This document shows positions 35,121 through 45,076 of a DNA stretch of 64,000 nt, in pieces. The DNA comes from Phytophthora sp. 'mugwort' (Eukaryota > Oomycota > Peronosporomycetes > Peronosporales > Peronosporaceae): assembly GCA_033558025.1 (NCBI GenBank), contig JAUCEF010000018.1, forward strand, positions 3,968,001 through 4,032,000, read 5' to 3'. How positions within the stretch are numbered: the stretch's first letter is position 1; each line of letters begins with the position of its first letter. The translations under genes were made by a program, and so were the position numbers. The notes under the pieces were generated by a model. The model searched no databases and was not told the DNA's origin. It saw nothing but the letters and a program-made list of their open reading frames with translations.

Positions 35121-36177
35121 TTACTGGATATACTTGTGCAAAAAGCGGCGATGGAAGTCATTGCGGATCGTGTCGTTGATGAAGCGCTTCTTAACCTCCG
35201 GCTCGTTGCGGGACTGGTTCTTAAAGACCACATCGTCGTTCCACCGACGCTTCATCTTGGCGCTACTTGTAGCTTGTTGCTGTGTCAGGGGGTTTCCCTG
35301 GAGGATCTCCTCGCGTGACTGTTGCTCAACAACCTTCCGCTCCTCTTCTTCCTTGCGTAGCCGTTCCTCTTCACGCTCCTGCTTGATTTTCTCAAGCTCT
35401 CGCATCAGTTCAGCCTCTTCATCTTCATCGTCACTGCTGTAAATGTTTCATCACCAACTAGTTAGTGGAAAACCATAAAACCATTCAGATGACCTCCCAA
35501 AAGTAAAACACACCTGTCACTGTCCGAATCGCTGGAATCCTCAGAGTCGGCCCCGTCATCTGCATCATCATATTTGCTCGCTACTTTCTTGAGCTGCAAC
35601 TCGCGTTTGTCCGCTTCAGCGTCACCTAGCAGCAGAATCTTCTTGTTCTCCTCCAGTCGTCGCAGTTTGTCTGTGCAGTAGAGAACATTACAGCAGTCCT
35701 GTCAGCATCCGCCATGAGCAACAACCCCAGCTCGCAGATCTCAAACCTTGGGCTGTGTCCTTCTTGCGACCCTTCTCCAGCTCGTACTTCTCCTCTTTGC
35801 GCTCCAGCTCCTCGCGAAGGTCCAGCAGCTCCACCTCGTTTGCCGTGCCCTGTCCAACCTGACTGCAGTCCCAAATAATGAGCCAAATCCCGTATAATTG
35901 ATAAAGTGCACACAACAGCAGTTCAATATCACGTCCTTACCGTATTTTAAGCAGTTTGTGGGCTGGCAGGTCGCGCGCCGAGACCTGGTCGCTTAGTTTG
36001 CCTGGAGTTAAACACGACGGATATTTAACAGCACGTTATACGCCGACACAATGGGAGCTTACGCAACATTTTGGTACTGAAATATACAGCATACTCGTAT
36101 GTACCTCCGGCGTGCCATCCTCCCTCGTTCGATTGGCCTACAGCGGCGTGCCATGTCGGGCGGTGCGCGGTCGTCAT
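35121..36177 (-). CDS. CWC15: Spliceosome-associated protein CWC15
   Basis: Component of the Prp19-associated (NineTeen) complex of the catalytic spliceosome, nuclear. The start MTTAHRPTWHAAVG is the family signature; exon 1 is 36105-36177. Later exons give GKLSDQVSARDLPAHKLLKIR, a charged coiled coil (LREELERKEEKYELEKGRKK), an acidic run (DDADDGADSEDSSDSDSD) and another coiled coil. The C-terminal box KRRWNDDVVFKNQSR ... KKRFINDTIRNDFHRRFLHKY is the most conserved part of the family. At least five exons are spliced, each with GT-AG borders. It is divergent with the SR-cyclophilin gene and convergent with the MORN gene, whose stop is 144 bases away. Confidence 0.92.
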
Positions 36178-36298
36178 GCAGCAGTCGTTGCTTTTGCTTT
36201 CTTTACACTACAAGTGAAGCACTGGATATGATGATTGGTCAAAACAAGACTTTATTTTGACCAACCATCGCTGTTTCACGACAGTGTGGCAATTGAAC
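36178..36298. promoter_or_regulatory. Bidirectional promoter region between CWC15 and the SR-cyclophilin
   Basis: Only 121 bases separate the two start codons. TTGGTCAAAA at 36235-36244 and TTTTGACCAA at 36255-36264 form a perfect inverted repeat with a 10-base spacer, 35 bases from the cyclophilin ATG. GATTGGTC at its left end contains a CCAAT box when read on the minus strand. The repeat could be a protein-binding site or a leader hairpin, depending on where transcription starts. Confidence 0.5.
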
Positions 36299-37444
36299 AT
36301 GGGGAAGCAGCCGTGCGTCTTCTTCGACGTGTCCATCGGCGGCTCGCGCATAGGGCGCATCGTCTTCCGACTGTATACCGGCGTCCCCAAGACAACAGAG
36401 AACTTCCGTGCACTATGCACCGGAGAGTACGGACTGGGACGCACCACAGGCAAGCCCCTGCACTACAAGAAAGTTCCGTTCCACCGTATCATCAAGGGTT
36501 TCATGCTGCAGGGCGGAGACTTCTCCAACCGCAACGGAACCGGCGGGGAGTCCATTTACGGGTCGAAGTTTGCGGATGAAAACTTCCAGTATCGCCATAC
36601 CAAGGCGGGGCTACTGTCAATGGCTAATGCTGGCAAGAACACGAACGGCAGCCAGTTCTTCATCACGACGGTGCCCACGCCCCACTTGGACGGCAAGCAC
36701 GTTGTGTTTGGAGAAGTTATTCGAGGTATGGACGTGATGAGAAAGATGGAGAAGGTGGAGACCGTGGCCAATAACAAACCCGCGCCCATGCAGGCGGTCG
36801 TGATTGAGGATTGTGGGGAGGTTGATGAAGAGAGTAATTCAGGCTCGTCGTCGGATTCCTCGTCGGATGATAGTTCTGAATTAAGAGCGAGAAGGAAGAA
36901 GCTGAGGAAAGAAAACAAGAAGATAGAACGGAGAGATAAGAAGAGGGCTAACAAGGAAAAGAAGAGAGCGAAGAAAGTGGCGAAGAAGGAGAAGCGTCGA
37001 CGTGAGGAGGAAAGTGAAAATGACAAGGAGAAAAAAAGAAGTCGTCAGGCGGATCCTGGACGTAGCAGCCGGGAGTCCAACTTGTCTTCGAGTCGCCGCA
37101 AAGGAGAAAAGGATAGTGAGTTTGAAAAGGTCAGGAATCCGTCACGTACGAGATTGCGGTCGAGGGAGTACACTCGACACTCAGGCAGTCGGTCGAGCAA
37201 GAGTGGCCAAGATTGTCATAGACGAAGAAGTACAAGCCGGTCGCCTTCCATGTCGCACAATGTACGCTCATCTGGCAGTACCCTTCGTGTTCGGGGTGAG
37301 GATGGATCCACTCGTAGAAGACGGAACTCGTCTTGTGAGCGCAACGATTGCTCAAGAAGTCGGAGTGGCAGTCGAGTTCATTTGATCTCGGTACGAAGTG
37401 AGCGACGTCGACGAAGTCGTTCAGCGAAACGTAGCAGGTCTTGA
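36299..37444 (+). CDS. SR-type cyclophilin (peptidyl-prolyl isomerase with Arg/Ser-rich tail)
   Basis: Residues 1-175 are a complete cyclophilin domain: [68 protein letters not shown] and [12 protein letters not shown]. The catalytic Arg of FHRII and the Gln/Phe of FMLQGGDF are present. The Trp that contacts cyclosporin A in human CypA ([10 protein letters not shown]) is His here. Residues 180-381 are acidic/Ser, then Lys-rich coiled coil, then RS/SR-rich, as in nuclear cyclophilins of the PPIG/SR-Cyp type linked to the spliceosome. The start is at MGKQPCVFF; an in-frame ATG at 36257 lies inside the likely leader. No introns. Divergent partner: CWC15. Confidence 0.9.
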   Translation: MGKQPCVFFDVSIGGSRIGRIVFRLYTGVPKTTENFRALCTGEYGLGRTTGKPLHYKKVPFHRIIKGFMLQGGDFSNRNGTGGESIYGSKFADENFQYRHTKAGLLSMANAGKNTNGSQFFITTVPTPHLDGKHVVFGEVIRGMDVMRKMEKVETVANNKPAPMQAVVIEDCGEVDEESNSGSSSDSSSDDSSELRARRKKLRKENKKIERRDKKRANKEKKRAKKVAKKEKRRREEESENDKEKKRSRQADPGRSSRESNLSSSRRKGEKDSEFEKVRNPSRTRLRSREYTRHSGSRSSKSGQDCHRRRSTSRSPSMSHNVRSSGSTLRVRGEDGSTRRRRNSSCERNDCSRSRSGSRVHLISVRSERRRRSRSAKRSRS

Positions 37445-38616
37445 ACATACCGGTAATGCAAATGCAATGACGTTACTACCCAGCTACAAAACATCACGTT
37501 TAGACGCAGCTCTGCAAAATCTGTATTATCTATTGTACTCGATGCTGTCAGTGGCAACCCCGAGGCCATACGCCACCACGACTGATGAGCTGAAAAATCT
37601 CTGACAGGGGGGGGGACATTTCAATGCGAAGCTCAAGTCTAAAGCTTGGACAAGTTTACCCGTTCGATCCATCGTTGCTGAGCCACTTGGTTGATATCGT
37701 GAAGACGCTGGTTCGCTGCTACCATTGCGATGCTGATACTAGTATTAGGCAATGCGAGACAGTGGTGGAGCCAATTGCTTCGATGACGGGAAAATTGTGG
37801 AGTACAGTTAAAACGCCACTGCGGTAGACGCAATAGGCTTCGGTGCAGCAGATCGCTCGGAGGCGGAGGTCTTGGCTGCGCCGACGGTACGTCAGCGTGG
37901 TCGTTGGTTGATCGCGAGTGCCCACGTGACTTCCGAGCCTTGATCAAGAACCCTGACCTGAAGAGTTCGGTGGGCGGTTGTCGGTGATAGTGGGGCGGCA
38001 AAGTCTGTTACCCCAAATTGGCCGTGCTGGCAATCCGATCTTGATGACGTGATCGATGAGCTGTATCATGTGGTTCGAGGTCGATGTCAGGTCAGTTGGG
38101 ATGGATAGCGCGTTCGTGTCAACACATGCGAGTGTGTAGGTACGAGATCACTACCGATCGTGCAATGTGGTGGCGGATAAGTTAGAAATTGCACGCCTGA
38201 AACTTTGGTTTTGTTTTTAGAGTCGGGCATTTGTAGGACGGGTGTGGCGGTATGTCAATAGCGAAAAAGAATAGCAATTTGACTGACGAGAAGGACCAGC
38301 AATTTAGCGACTACTAACTAACCCATGACGGCCACGAAGCACCGTAAGACACAAATCAATTGCTCAACCTCCGTTTTCGGACCATCTCGTCCACGATCCG
38401 TATGGTTCTGCATGCACTTCTGCATGCACCGTATCATAGTGCTAGACCAATCAGCACGCATGCGTTTATTTCTTTCACTCAACCCGTTATGTTCTCCATC
38501 ATCTCCCGATGTCGAATGAGCATCGTATTGCCGCTGCTCGTATGACCCAGCATCAGCACGGACTTGTGAGCGTGCTTTGCGTTTGTCGCTCGGCAGTAGG
38601 ATGTCGGATCATTCGT
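37445..38616. other. Intergenic region, no gene recognised
   Basis: Between the converging SR-cyclophilin and TatD-RtcA genes. A G9 tract lies at 37607-37615. Overlapping frames at 37624-37827 (+) and 37639-38001 (-) carry no known motif. No RNA gene or repeat is recognised. Confidence 0.4.
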
Positions 38617-40737
38617 CTAGTGAAGACCAACACCATCAACTTCGACAATGGAACTTGTCTCTTCATCCAAGAGTCGATACGTAGCCCCGGTAAGTTGAGC
38701 TGCAATTCTTAACGCCGTCTCCAAATGCTCTGATGAACGGTGTGCCTTGCACGGTACACGCAGTCGAGACGTGCCTTGTGCTAACGCCATGAACACCACA
38801 GCGTTATCGGCCAGATGTTCATCAACACACGTGCCGCTCTGTAGGTCTTCGTTAAGCTTTGAGCTCATCTGATCCGCAAGAATGCTGGCTGTAGACTCGT
38901 TCACATTAACCGTATGGTCGAGTGAAATGATTCCGTTGGTTGTAGTTTCCAGCACGACAAGGGCAGATATAGCAGTTCTCTCCGTCGGTTTGTGGTTCCT
39001 GAACGTTTTCTTCTTCCTCTTTGTAGCTGTAGTAGTATCCACAATACACTCCACTTCCAAAGCAAGATCTTCACCGTTCATTCCGCAGCTGAATGTCTTG
39101 ATAACAGCTACTTTCAAGGCACTCGCGTAATGATCAGCCATGTTCTCGTTCGCCGAGGAACCAAATGCTGTGACACGAATAAATGCACGGCGAACAAATG
39201 CAGAATATTCGGTTAAGTCGATAGCTTGAAGCGTTTTCTCATCATCGACGTGGTTCATAGACACCTGCACTTGACCGCTAGGGGCGCCTCCAAGGAAAAA
39301 CATGCGCTTGGAGACTTCCACGTCGTAGTTGAGACCAAACCGCGCGAGAAGGGTGCGCAGGGGCACTTGCATAAAGTCAATTGTTGGGCTGAAACCAACG
39401 TGAGTTCCACCACACAAGCTCAATCGTGTGGCAATACGACGAAAAGCCAACACTGGCAGAGCACCTTGAAGCATCAGAGAAACACTACCACCAGTACGCG
39501 AGGTGGCATTGAACGCCCCTCCGTTACCAGACAGTAGAGCGGATCGTGCATCAAATGTGAGATTCGTCGAGTTTAATCGAGCTCCTGACAACACTCCACC
39601 TCCTGACAAGGCAGCCACGAGTTCGATCGTGCTCAGGTGCTGATTTCGCAGACCTGGAGCCTTTCGGTTCGCACGGATGGAATGCACACGCACTACTCGG
39701 TGCATCACCGCAGATAAAGCCGTCGCAATGCGCAGTAACTGTCCTCCTCCTTCTCCATCCCCACCGTTCAATACAATCGACCCTTCAATACCCTCTTGGC
39801 TTCCAGACTGCTGGGATAACTCTCTAGGCGAAGCAAGTTTCTCTTCACCCTCTGACAAAACCTGTCGACCGCGCAGTCCAAAGAACCGTCTTGCATTATC
39901 CATCGTCGCCCTCGCAACTTCATCTTCTGAGATACCGTAGCAACTTGCCAGCGTTTGCACCACCGCCGCCATGTCCTTCGGTTCACATCGCGCACGCTTC
40001 TTCTGTCGCCCCGCACTGTACGGATACATGAAAGGCGCATCGGTCTCAGTCATCAGCCGATCAATTGGAATCTTGGGCACCATGTTCCTCACTGCAAGTC
40101 CGCGTGGTTCCATGCACACGAAACCCGTAATACCAATGTAAAACCCCATTCCGAGATATTTGTTCATTTCGCTCTCACTGCCGGTAAAGCAGTGCACAAC
40201 TGTCTGGGGAAGCGTCCCGCTCTCCACAAAGGGATGAAGTACCTCAATCAGTGCGTCATGAGCTTCTCTCTCATGTATAAACAATGGCATCTTCAGTTCG
40301 CAGGCCAGCACCACCTGGGCTCTGAACGCCTTCACTTGGGCATCTCTCGGGCTGTAGTCGCGATTGAAGTCCAATCCACACTCGCCCACAGCCACGACCA
40401 GGTCCCCGCCCTTGCCCATAATTATCGAGCGCATGTCGTCGATACTGAAGCGGTCGTCAAAGTCTTTGGCGTCGTGCGGATGCATTCCCACGGTAGTGAA
40501 CAGCGCCACGTCTGAAGATGCAGCGTGATGCTTGGCTAACTGCACGGCGCGGCGACTCTCGGATACGTTAGTGCCGGTGATGATGATCGTGTCGACATCC
40601 GCCTGTTTGGCACGACGCAGCACTTGCGGCAGGTCCTGCTGGAACTGACGGCTTGTCAGGTTCGCGCCAATGTCCACAAGCTTCCTCCCGGTCATTAGAG
40701 CAAAACTGTGCCAATCCGATAATGACAGTCGCATCAA
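38617..40737 (-). CDS. Fusion of TatD-family nuclease and RNA 3'-terminal phosphate cyclase (RtcA)
   Basis: One uninterrupted 706-residue frame. Residues about 20-295 are a TatD metallonuclease, closest in style to E. coli TatD: LVDIGANLTSRQF, IIITGTNVSESR, TVGMHPHDAKDF, VVAVGECGLDFNRDYS, MPLFIHERE, VVHCFTGSESEM, GIYIG-like FYIGITGFVC and LMTETDAPF. Residues about 320-706 are RtcA: LNGGDGEGGGQLLRIATALS, RANRKAPGLRNQHL, GGTHVGFSPTID, and near the end EHLADNAVVFMALAQGTSR and SSEHLETALRIA, which holds the nucleotidylated catalytic His. The linker (EEKLASPRELSQQSGSQEG) is short. TatD proteins are 3'-5' nucleases; RtcA makes 2',3'-cyclic phosphate RNA ends. An internal start at MTGRKLVDIG is possible. 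A hAT element begins 136 bases upstream. Confidence 0.9.
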   Translation of the reverse strand: MMRLSLSDWHSFALMTGRKLVDIGANLTSRQFQQDLPQVLRRAKQADVDTIIITGTNVSESRRAVQLAKHHAASSDVALFTTVGMHPHDAKDFDDRFSIDDMRSIIMGKGGDLVVAVGECGLDFNRDYSPRDAQVKAFRAQVVLACELKMPLFIHEREAHDALIEVLHPFVESGTLPQTVVHCFTGSESEMNKYLGMGFYIGITGFVCMEPRGLAVRNMVPKIPIDRLMTETDAPFMYPYSAGRQKKRARCEPKDMAAVVQTLASCYGISEDEVARATMDNARRFFGLRGRQVLSEGEEKLASPRELSQQSGSQEGIEGSIVLNGGDGEGGGQLLRIATALSAVMHRVVRVHSIRANRKAPGLRNQHLSTIELVAALSGGGVLSGARLNSTNLTFDARSALLSGNGGAFNATSRTGGSVSLMLQGALPVLAFRRIATRLSLCGGTHVGFSPTIDFMQVPLRTLLARFGLNYDVEVSKRMFFLGGAPSGQVQVSMNHVDDEKTLQAIDLTEYSAFVRRAFIRVTAFGSSANENMADHYASALKVAVIKTFSCGMNGEDLALEVECIVDTTTATKRKKKTFRNHKPTERTAISALVVLETTTNGIISLDHTVNVNESTASILADQMSSKLNEDLQSGTCVDEHLADNAVVFMALAQGTSRLRVPCKAHRSSEHLETALRIAAQLTGATYRLLDEETSSIVEVDGVGLH

Positions 40738-40872
40738 AGAGTCAACCCATTTGTTGTGCTAGTCTAATCAAAAGACCATCACTCAGTCAGTAGAGTTGCA
40801 TCCAAACCCAATTTTATGCGTAGGGTTTAAAGGCTCCTCACACCTGGTACAGTATTACCGGTACCGCATTTC
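40738..40872. promoter_or_regulatory. Short upstream region of TatD-RtcA, ending at the hAT insertion
   Basis: 135 bases between the start codon and the left terminal repeat of the hAT element, including the left target duplication. No clear core promoter motif is seen. Anything farther upstream was displaced by the insertion. Confidence 0.35.
40865..40872. repeat. Left target-site duplication of the hAT element
   Basis: CGCATTTC, identical to 44181-44188, directly outside the left terminal repeat. Confidence 0.8.
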
Positions 40873-41214
40873 CAGGCCTCTGCTATTTAGGCAGCCTGCC
40901 TAATCCCCTAGTTGGCTTGTGTCTAGGCCATCAGTTATAGTGTTGTTGGATGCACGTAGTTGAATGCATTGGATTCATTCCCCCCAAAAAAACGATTGCT
41001 GGGTAGAAACGAGACGGTATTTGAACATTCACTTTCAAAAGGCAAGTTTCCCGCCAACTTCTTCCGCGCTGCGCGATGGCTTCCGGTCGGCAGCTCTTCC
41101 GTCACCCCCAGGCGCTTAGTACACGGCACTGGTAGGTGTAGAACGCTCTAATGTGTGGAGTAGTTCAGCAACTCCTACGTGTCTCTGATAATTACCTCTG
41201 CGTAGGAGAAGTCA

Positions 41215-43261
41215 TGGCGGGTGGGCGCTCGCTCTCCCCGCCATGGGAACACTTCAACATCGTCAAAGACTCAGCATTTAATATAAGGACGCCCGCTGTC
41301 AGTACTGCGACCAACTCATCAGAAAGGTCCAGCCATCACGCCACCTCAAGAGCCACATCCTGAAGTGTGCGCTCATGCCTCCCAAGATCCGAGAAGAATA
41401 TATTGGCCAAGACTTGATGGCTAAGCGCTTGAAAACTGGTAGATCTGGTGTGCTCCGACCTGCCGTGGCTGAGAACGTTAGATCCGCTGGCGCGTTCCCC
41501 GTGCTACTGAAAACGGAAGATAAGAAGCGCTTCAGGACGCAAACTGCGATTGCATTCTACACGAATGGATGGGCATTTCGATTAGGTGAAGATCCTGCTG
41601 TGCGCGCACTGCTGGCGCGAAGCTTCCCCGTGCAGTTCCTCCGACTCGACAGCAGCTCGCTGATGATCTTCTTGACGAGACGTTCGGCTTGGAGCTCATT
41701 GAGTATCTGTTGAACCAAGGCTACGTAGCACTAATGACCGATGGATGGTCGAATTCCTGACGTGAAAGCTTCATCAATGTCATTCTCGTTGGACCAAATA
41801 TGCGACCTTTACTTTGGACGTGCAGAGTGACTGGCGAGGAAAAACTGGACCCTACATGGCCAATATGATCTCAGAGGTGATTTCCGAGGTCGAAGAAGAA
41901 TTGGAGCTGGCAAAGTGGTTGCTATTACCACAGATAATACGAGCGCTATGAAGAGTGCCTGGGCAATACTTCAGAATATTTGTCCCGGTCTTATGGCTAT
42001 AAAGTGTACGGCTCATACACTAGGCTTGCTAAGGAAAGACGTGTTGTGCGATCCTGATCTTGCAAAAGTTTTGACACAAGCACAAGCGGTAGCCAACTTT
42101 GTCCGGAACCACACAGCAACCAATGCCCGTTTTGCGGCGGCACTCTGCTCTGCTGATAATATCGACAACCATCGAAGTTTTCCCTGTCGCTACGCGATGG
42201 TATTCTCAGTACGATGCGTGAAGCTGGTAGTGGAAACGGAGCGGATTCTTCGAGACCTGGCTTTGGCAAAGTATAAGTCCGAAAAGGTGGAATCGTTCAA
42301 GAAATTGTGCTTTCAGAAACGTTCTGGGTGAAGGGGGGTACGATGCTCAATTGCTTGATCCGATTCACAAGCGCCTCGCGCATTTCGAGAAAGACTCACT
42401 GTGTCTCTCGGTGGTCTACCAGCAGTTTGTAGAACTACAGCAGCACCCTGTATATAATGATAGCATTCCTGGAAGTGAGAAGGACATGCAGTCGATGTTC
42501 CGACAGAAGATTCAAGAACGTTGGGAATTCATCGAGTTAAGCCCGATGCGAATAGCGTACCTCCTGTGCCATACGACGGACGCGTCACTTCTCACGACCG
42601 AAAAGCAGGATAAAACTGTTGAAGCACTCAAAAGCCTTGCTGCGAGCCTTCAGTATACGCCGACTCAAATCCAAGAGCTTCGCAAAGAGCTAGGCAAATT
42701 CATGGAGGCAAAAAGCAAGTGGGGGGGAGCTACAAAACGACGTTACTTCGCCGATTCGCCGATGACGTGGTGGTCTTGGATCGGGGTGAAAGATTACCCT
42801 TTGGTCAGGACAATCGCGCAAAGCATTTTTACAATTCCATCTTCGTCAGCTGCTGCAGAGCGTCCTTGGAGTGTGTTTAAGTACATACACTCAGCGCAGC
42901 GAAACCGATTAACCAACCAACGCTTGATCAAGCTGATATTCATTTACTTAAACCACGGCTCGAAGAAGGCGACGTCCGACGCAGTTACCGTGACGCTGTC
43001 TGGACCGAATGAGCCAAGACCTCCACAACGTTGTGATGCGTAAGTGCTGCCAATACATAGGACAACATCAAACGAGCTTACCGTGGCCATCGGATTCAAA
43101 TTCTAGCGCCGAGCACGGTACCGGTTGGTGTGATGGACGACGCGGCGACTCTGGAGATGAACGAGCAATATCGCAATTGGGCAGATGACAGTGATCAGTA
43201 TAACTCCGTCGAATGGTGGGGAAATATTGATCCGAACGTTGAGTACGTGTTGAGGCTGTAG
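41215..43261 (+). pseudogene. hAT transposase of the 40.9-44.2 kb element, frame-broken
   Basis: From about 41215 a BED zinc finger is split over two frames (SLSPPWEHFNIVKD, then DARCQYCDQLIRKV and HLKSHILKCAL). Frame 41375-41713 continues, then TDGWSNS is followed by a TGA stop. After a frame change, 41915-42331 has ITTDNTSAMKSAWAIL and KCTAHTLGLLRKD. Frame 42351-43043 has the C-terminal dimerisation block WWSWIGVKDYPLVRTIAQSI, SSAAAERPWSVFKY. An acidic end (EYVLRL) is reached at 43261 in another frame. At least three lesions separate these parts, so the element cannot move itself but might be moved in trans. Confidence 0.8.
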
Positions 43262-43532
43262 CCTCCACACTTGAAAACCATGAGTAGATAGACTGGTTAG
43301 CTGCAGTAGTGACCAGTCTTGCGTTCACTGAGGAAAGCTCAGTACAATGATTAATTTATGAGGGGAAGTGTTTGCTTGATGCAATGCATAATATGCGCAA
43401 CCAATGTATCATTCACACATCAAAATGCTTGAATCCTACAACGCTAACCAGTTACGCTTTAATTCGGCACTTATCATACAGCTGTATGGTGTTTCCGAAG
43501 CATGTCCAATTAGGCATTTATTCATCTTAGTT

Positions 43533-43844
43533 TCAGTATGCCATTCTTTTTGCTGGTGTGGCACCGCCTAGTCCGCTAACTTGATAGGGTGCTTGGTTTC
43601 TGAGACGAGATGCAGCTGCATCAGAGTTTGCAAGGGGAATGCTGCCGAAAAACAGCTTATCTGGAGCTGACCTTCGAGCGCGCAGTTGGTTAGTGATCCG
43701 CTGTGAGCGGTTTGAGTCCTTAAGACTGCTGAAGTCACCTTCAACCGTGTGAGTACCAGGCGGTATCGACGCTAATCCAACGACGAACGAAATGAGCTCA
43801 TTAAACCCGTTAAGTGTGTCAACAGCTTTCCACGTCTGCTGCAC
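43533..43844 (-). pseudogene. Second hAT C-terminal fragment, reversed
   Basis: The frame reads ELISFVVGLASIPPGTHTVEGDFSSLKDSN, which in parts (VEGDFSSLK after a hydrophobic helix) resembles the hAT dimerisation region of another oomycete hAT lineage. It lies inside the larger hAT element on the opposite strand and may be an older nested fragment. Confidence 0.4.
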
Positions 43845-44180
43845 ACCAGCTCGATTCTGAAGATATCGTCGGTAACGTACTTACTGATCAACTTCTTGAT
43901 TACTTTCAGATACGAGACAATCCAGAGTTGTTTCAATCAATGTCCCAACATCAGCGTCTGGAACCAATCTGAGGCACACTGAACAATTTTCAATGGCCTA
44001 ATTAAGATAAATGAAGCGGCCCCACTGCTTACTTCTATTTTGATGGCTTCAATATCAGGAATGAACCTGATAATTTGAATGGAAAACCCCTGAACTCGTC
44101 TTTTCATTTAGGCTCCGGCCAAGACGCCAATTAGGTATCCTGTACTTTTTCGTAACAGAATGCCTAAATAGCAGAGGCCT

Positions 44181-44188
44181 CGCATTTC
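44181..44188. repeat. Right target-site duplication of the hAT element
   Basis: CGCATTTC, directly outside the right terminal repeat. Identity of the two copies suggests little decay since insertion. Confidence 0.8.
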
Positions 44189-44978
44189 GCATGTTAACAG
44201 TCACACCACATGTACATAGGCGTATGGATATCGCTAAAGTTGATGTGTCGAGAATTGACGTATCGGTAACAAATTATGTTTTATTTAGAAACTGGTACTG
44301 TACATGGACCTAAAAGTGACAATTCAACGTAACATCTATCCTAAAAACTCAGCACTAATGTCCCTCCGTCCATCCGTCTAAAGCTCAATACTAACGTCGT
44401 TTCCGTCCGTCCGTCCATCCGTCTGTCACGCCATAACGTGATTTCTAGCCACAATCTCATTGGCTGCCAAGCCCAGCGAAGGCGGCCTTCATTCGCTAAA
44501 ACGTCCGCCGAAGGCGGCCATTAGTGGAAATATAAATTTTCGATTGGTTTAAAATTGAAATATATATTTTAGCCGCCTCCTTTCATTCCAGATAATTGAA
44601 GCCGTCATAAGCAGGGTGTGCGAGGCGCGAGTGGTGCCACCGCCGCTCGAACATGCTGGGCAGGCGTTGCCGCTGCACAAGTGCGGGTGCTGCAATGAAC
44701 TCCTTGCGTGGAGCGCCTTCGGGGACAGAACCGCCCGGCAAGGCGCGCGTCGGTGCGTGGCCTGCGCGAACGGGCCTAACGCCCACGCGTACTGGCACCC
44801 GTCCGGAGCACCGCCGACAACACGCCCGGCGCTGGACCGCCGCCAGTAGAGTGCGGCTGCCGTGCGCACAGCGATGGGCCCGCCGCCATCACCTCCATTG
44901 TATTAAGAAGGCCGCAAGCGCGATGGCAGCCGCGCAACCGTAGCATGGTGAAGCGACTGCAGAGGCGTCTAACGACTA
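44189..44978. other. Region with short repeats and a possible zinc-ribbon fragment
   Basis: Contains a tetranucleotide run (tccgtccgtccatccgtc, near 44399-44424) and two copies of cgaaggcggcc near 44475 and 44510. Frame 44616-44849 (+) reads HKCGCCNELLAWSAFG followed by RCVACAN, a C4 zinc-ribbon-like arrangement, in a GC-rich island. It may be an exon or a gene fragment; no splice partners were found. Confidence 0.3.
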
Positions 44979-45074
44979 AGTATGCTTGCCAAAAGTAACA
45001 ACAATTTTAGTCAATGGAAAAAAAAAATATTTTCCATTGACTAAAATTGTTATGTTACTTTTGGCAAGCATACT
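44979..45074. mobile_element. 96-base near-palindromic MITE with TA duplication
   Basis: AGTATGCTTGCCAAAAGTAA at the left is mirrored by its reverse complement at the right end. The arms of about 42 bases are near-perfect (a two-base difference in the middle) around an A/T loop. TA lies directly outside both ends (44977-44978, 45075-45076), the signature of Tc1/mariner-type insertion. Transcripts would fold into a long hairpin. Confidence 0.7.
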
Positions 45075-45076
45075 TA

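Larger units (their letters stand above)
40873..44180 (+). mobile_element. hAT DNA transposon with terminal inverted repeats and 8-base target duplication
   Basis: The left end CAGGCCTCTGCTATTTAGGC at 40873 matches the reverse complement of the right end (44161-44180) over 20 bases, the first C excepted. The sequence CGCATTTC lies immediately outside both ends (40865-40872 and 44181-44188), an exact 8-base duplication as hAT elements create. The interior carries a plus-strand BED/hAT transposase with several lesions, and a second hAT C-terminal fragment on the minus strand. Confidence 0.85.

Noticed and set aside
37639..38001. 120-codon minus-strand frame between the cyclophilin and TatD-RtcA genes
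   Set aside because: No motif, overlapping equally long frames on the other strand, and no splice or codon-bias support.
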